Assembly: GCA_945861025.1 (NCBI GenBank) | Contig: CAMASN010000004.1 | Span: 16,035 to 80,034, forward strand | DNA length: 64,000 bases | Direction of reading: 5' to 3' | Origin: Ferrithrix thermotolerans DSM 19514 | GTDB taxonomy: Bacteria; Actinomycetota; Acidimicrobiia; Acidimicrobiales; Ilumatobacteraceae | Shown here: positions 62,642 through 64,000 of the stretch, piece by piece | How the letters are laid out: the number at the start of each line of letters is the position of its first letter | How positions within the stretch are numbered: position 1 is the stretch's first letter | The notes under the pieces: generated by a model | Seen by the model: only the letters and a program-made list of their open reading frames with translations | Databases searched by the model: none | What the model was told of the DNA's origin: nothing | Translations under genes and position numbers: made by a program

Positions 62642-64000
62642 TTACGGACCGGCGTCGTCGTCGGCGGGGTTCGCAAGGCCAACCGCTTGGTAGTACGCCT
62701 TCATTGCACTGCCGATGGTGGGGTAGAGCGACTGCTCGCCAATTCGATCGGCGAGGCCATACAAGCGAAGCCGGTCTTTGACCCGGCCCTTCATCTCGGC
62801 GACCACCAACGTGACCGAACGAGAGTTGAGCTCGTCGAGCAGGCTGCCGAGCATTTCGGCTGCGGTGGTATCGATATCGGTGATTGGTTCGGCAGCAAGG
62901 ACCACCCATCGAATTGGTTCGGGACGGTCGTCGATTGCGGCGCGGATCTCTTGAGCGAAATGATCAGCGTTGGCGAAGAACAGCGGAGCATCGAACCGAA
63001 AGAGCACGAGACCTGGCGCAAGAACAGCGTCGGCGTGGCGGGCGAGATCGTGGTATCCCTTGCGGTTGATGATGCGCCCGAGAACGGCGCTGTGCGGCCG
63101 CCAGGCTCTGCGCAGGAAATCGATGACCGAGAGCGCGACAGCCACGCCGAGTCCGCGCATTGGGCCGAGCCACGCAACGCCGATGGTGGTGACGAGTGAG
63201 AGCACGAGTTCGACCCGACCGACCTTCGCCAACCAAGCAAGCGTTGGGAGGTCGGCGAGAACGAACGCAGCTGAGATCAATATTGCGGCGAGCGTGGCGA
63301 TGGCCAGACTGCTCATCAGGTCGTTGGCGAAGGCCAAGATGGCCAAGATTGCTGCAGCGCCGATCGCCCCAGTGAGTTGGGTGCGGGCACCGTTTGTTTC
63401 GGCGACGGCGGTGCGGCTTGCCGAGCCACTTACTGGGAATCCGTGGAACAGGCCCGACACAATGTTGGAGGCGCCGATGGCCACCATTTCGTGGCTTGAG
63501 TCGACATGATCGCCTCGTTTCAGCGCGAGAGCGCGAGACACGGGTGAGGTGTCGGCAAGGGCGAGAAAGGCGAGGCCAGCGGCGTCGACGATGAGGTTGC
63601 GCAGGTCGTGTGTGCTCACGTTGGGAAGGGCCAGGGGCGGGAATCCGTGCGGGGTTGTTCCGACAGCGGTGACGCCTCGGCGTTGAAGGTCGAGCGCCCC
63701 AACTGCCACGATCGATCCCACCACGGCGAGCGCCACGCCGGGCACCTGGGGCGCCCAGTGGCGGCACCCCACGATGAGTGCGAGCGAGGCAAGGCCTATA
63801 ACCGTTGTACTGAGATGGGCATCGCCGGCTGCCATGCCCTTGGCGAAGGACCACAGTTCTTGCGGCACTGAACCGGACTCTGCCACGAATCCAACGAGCT
63901 TGGGAAGTTGACCAGCAATGATGATGAGCGCCACACCGTTGAGGAAGCCAAGTCGTACCGGCTTCGACAAGAGCTCGGCCACGATGCCGAGCTTGGCGAG
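62642..64000 (-). CDS. SulP family anion transporter, 5' end beyond the right edge
   Basis: Carrier of sulfate, bicarbonate or other anions in the inner membrane. 452 residues plus stop are visible and the frame is still open at base 64000; the missing front should be roughly 100 residues. The visible part begins within helix 3 (ELLSKPVRLGFLNGVALIIIAGQLPKL), contains the family's VSGLFHGFPVSGSASRTAV, and ends in a cytosolic STAS domain (about the last 130 residues, DIDTTAAEMLGSLLDEL). It is convergent with the c-di-GMP gene after a 151-base gap. Confidence 0.92.
   Translation of the reverse strand, partial: LAKLGIVAELLSKPVRLGFLNGVALIIIAGQLPKLVGFVAESGSVPQELWSFAKGMAAGDAHLSTTVIGLASLALIVGCRHWAPQVPGVALAVVGSIVAVGALDLQRRGVTAVGTTPHGFPPLALPNVSTHDLRNLIVDAAGLAFLALADTSPVSRALALKRGDHVDSSHEMVAIGASNIVSGLFHGFPVSGSASRTAVAETNGARTQLTGAIGAAAILAILAFANDLMSSLAIATLAAILISAAFVLADLPTLAWLAKVGRVELVLSLVTTIGVAWLGPMRGLGVAVALSVIDFLRRAWRPHSAVLGRIINRKGYHDLARHADAVLAPGLVLFRFDAPLFFANADHFAQEIRAAIDDRPEPIRWVVLAAEPITDIDTTAAEMLGSLLDELNSRSVTLVVAEMKGRVKDRLRLYGLADRIGEQSLYPTIGSAMKAYYQAVGLANPADDDAGP

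Overview
This window is high-GC chromosomal DNA from an actinobacterium, most probably of the Acidimicrobiia type. This rests on gene content, not on a marker gene, as no rRNA is present. Supporting evidence is an LpdA-type flavoprotein, DUF3499 and DUF5719 proteins, an AccA3-type biotin carboxylase next to BirA, F420 genes (cofD, cofE), a group II truncated haemoglobin, an actinobacterial-length MenB, a DesA-like acyl-ACP desaturase and surface proteins built from DTR-type beta repeats. No mycolic acid genes, phage genes, transposases, CRISPR array, tRNA or rRNA were found. Coding density is very high, many genes overlap by 1 to 4 bases, and no stretch over 300 bases lacks a gene.

Layout. 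1-7.5 kb: lysS (runs off the left edge), an M15 peptidase, an LpdA-like flavoprotein, an RDD membrane protein, accA3 and birA. 7.5-23 kb: a surface-glycan region with an LCP ligase, rmlA-rmlC-rmlB-rmlD, three glycosyltransferases, a His-rich anchored protein, a mannose-1-phosphate guanylyltransferase-like enzyme, a degenerate epimerase, cofD, another glycosyltransferase, gmd and a flippase. 23-31.5 kb: a SpoIID/LytB protein with DTR repeats, a phasin-like protein, a GT2-membrane fusion, DUF5719 and a membrane thioredoxin. 31.5-40.5 kb: ftsH, DUF3499, a CPBP protease, a giant membrane protein, manB, Trm112 and a DTR-repeat secreted protein. 40.5-50 kb: ahcY, a YczE/YitT-like protein, comF, a HAD hydrolase, secA, prfB, ftsE and ftsX. 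50-64 kb: a crotonase, a small protein, trHbO, an SpoU methyltransferase, menB, cofE, an acyl-ACP desaturase, a mini-lipoprotein, an M14 carboxypeptidase, a GDPD lipoprotein, a carotenoid oxygenase, an amidohydrolase, a PAS-GGDEF-EAL protein and a SulP transporter (runs off the right edge).

How the genes work together. The central half looks like one envelope-building programme. RmlABCD supply dTDP-L-rhamnose. ManB, the ManC-like enzyme and Gmd supply GDP-mannose and GDP-4-keto-6-deoxymannose. The cytoplasmic glycosyltransferases assemble a glycan, the flippase could export it, and the LCP protein could attach it to the wall. Large membrane glycosyltransferase-like proteins and repeat-rich secreted proteins decorate the outside. 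SecA, FtsEX, FtsH, PrfB and AhcY are housekeeping genes.

Two signals go beyond gene content. First, at least eighteen genes have a TANNNT hexamer 6-10 bases before the start codon, which predicts leaderless transcripts and fixes several start codons. Second, a 47-base near-perfect palindrome occurs twice in intergenic DNA (42086-42132 and 49844-49890), one copy lying next to local tandem duplications.
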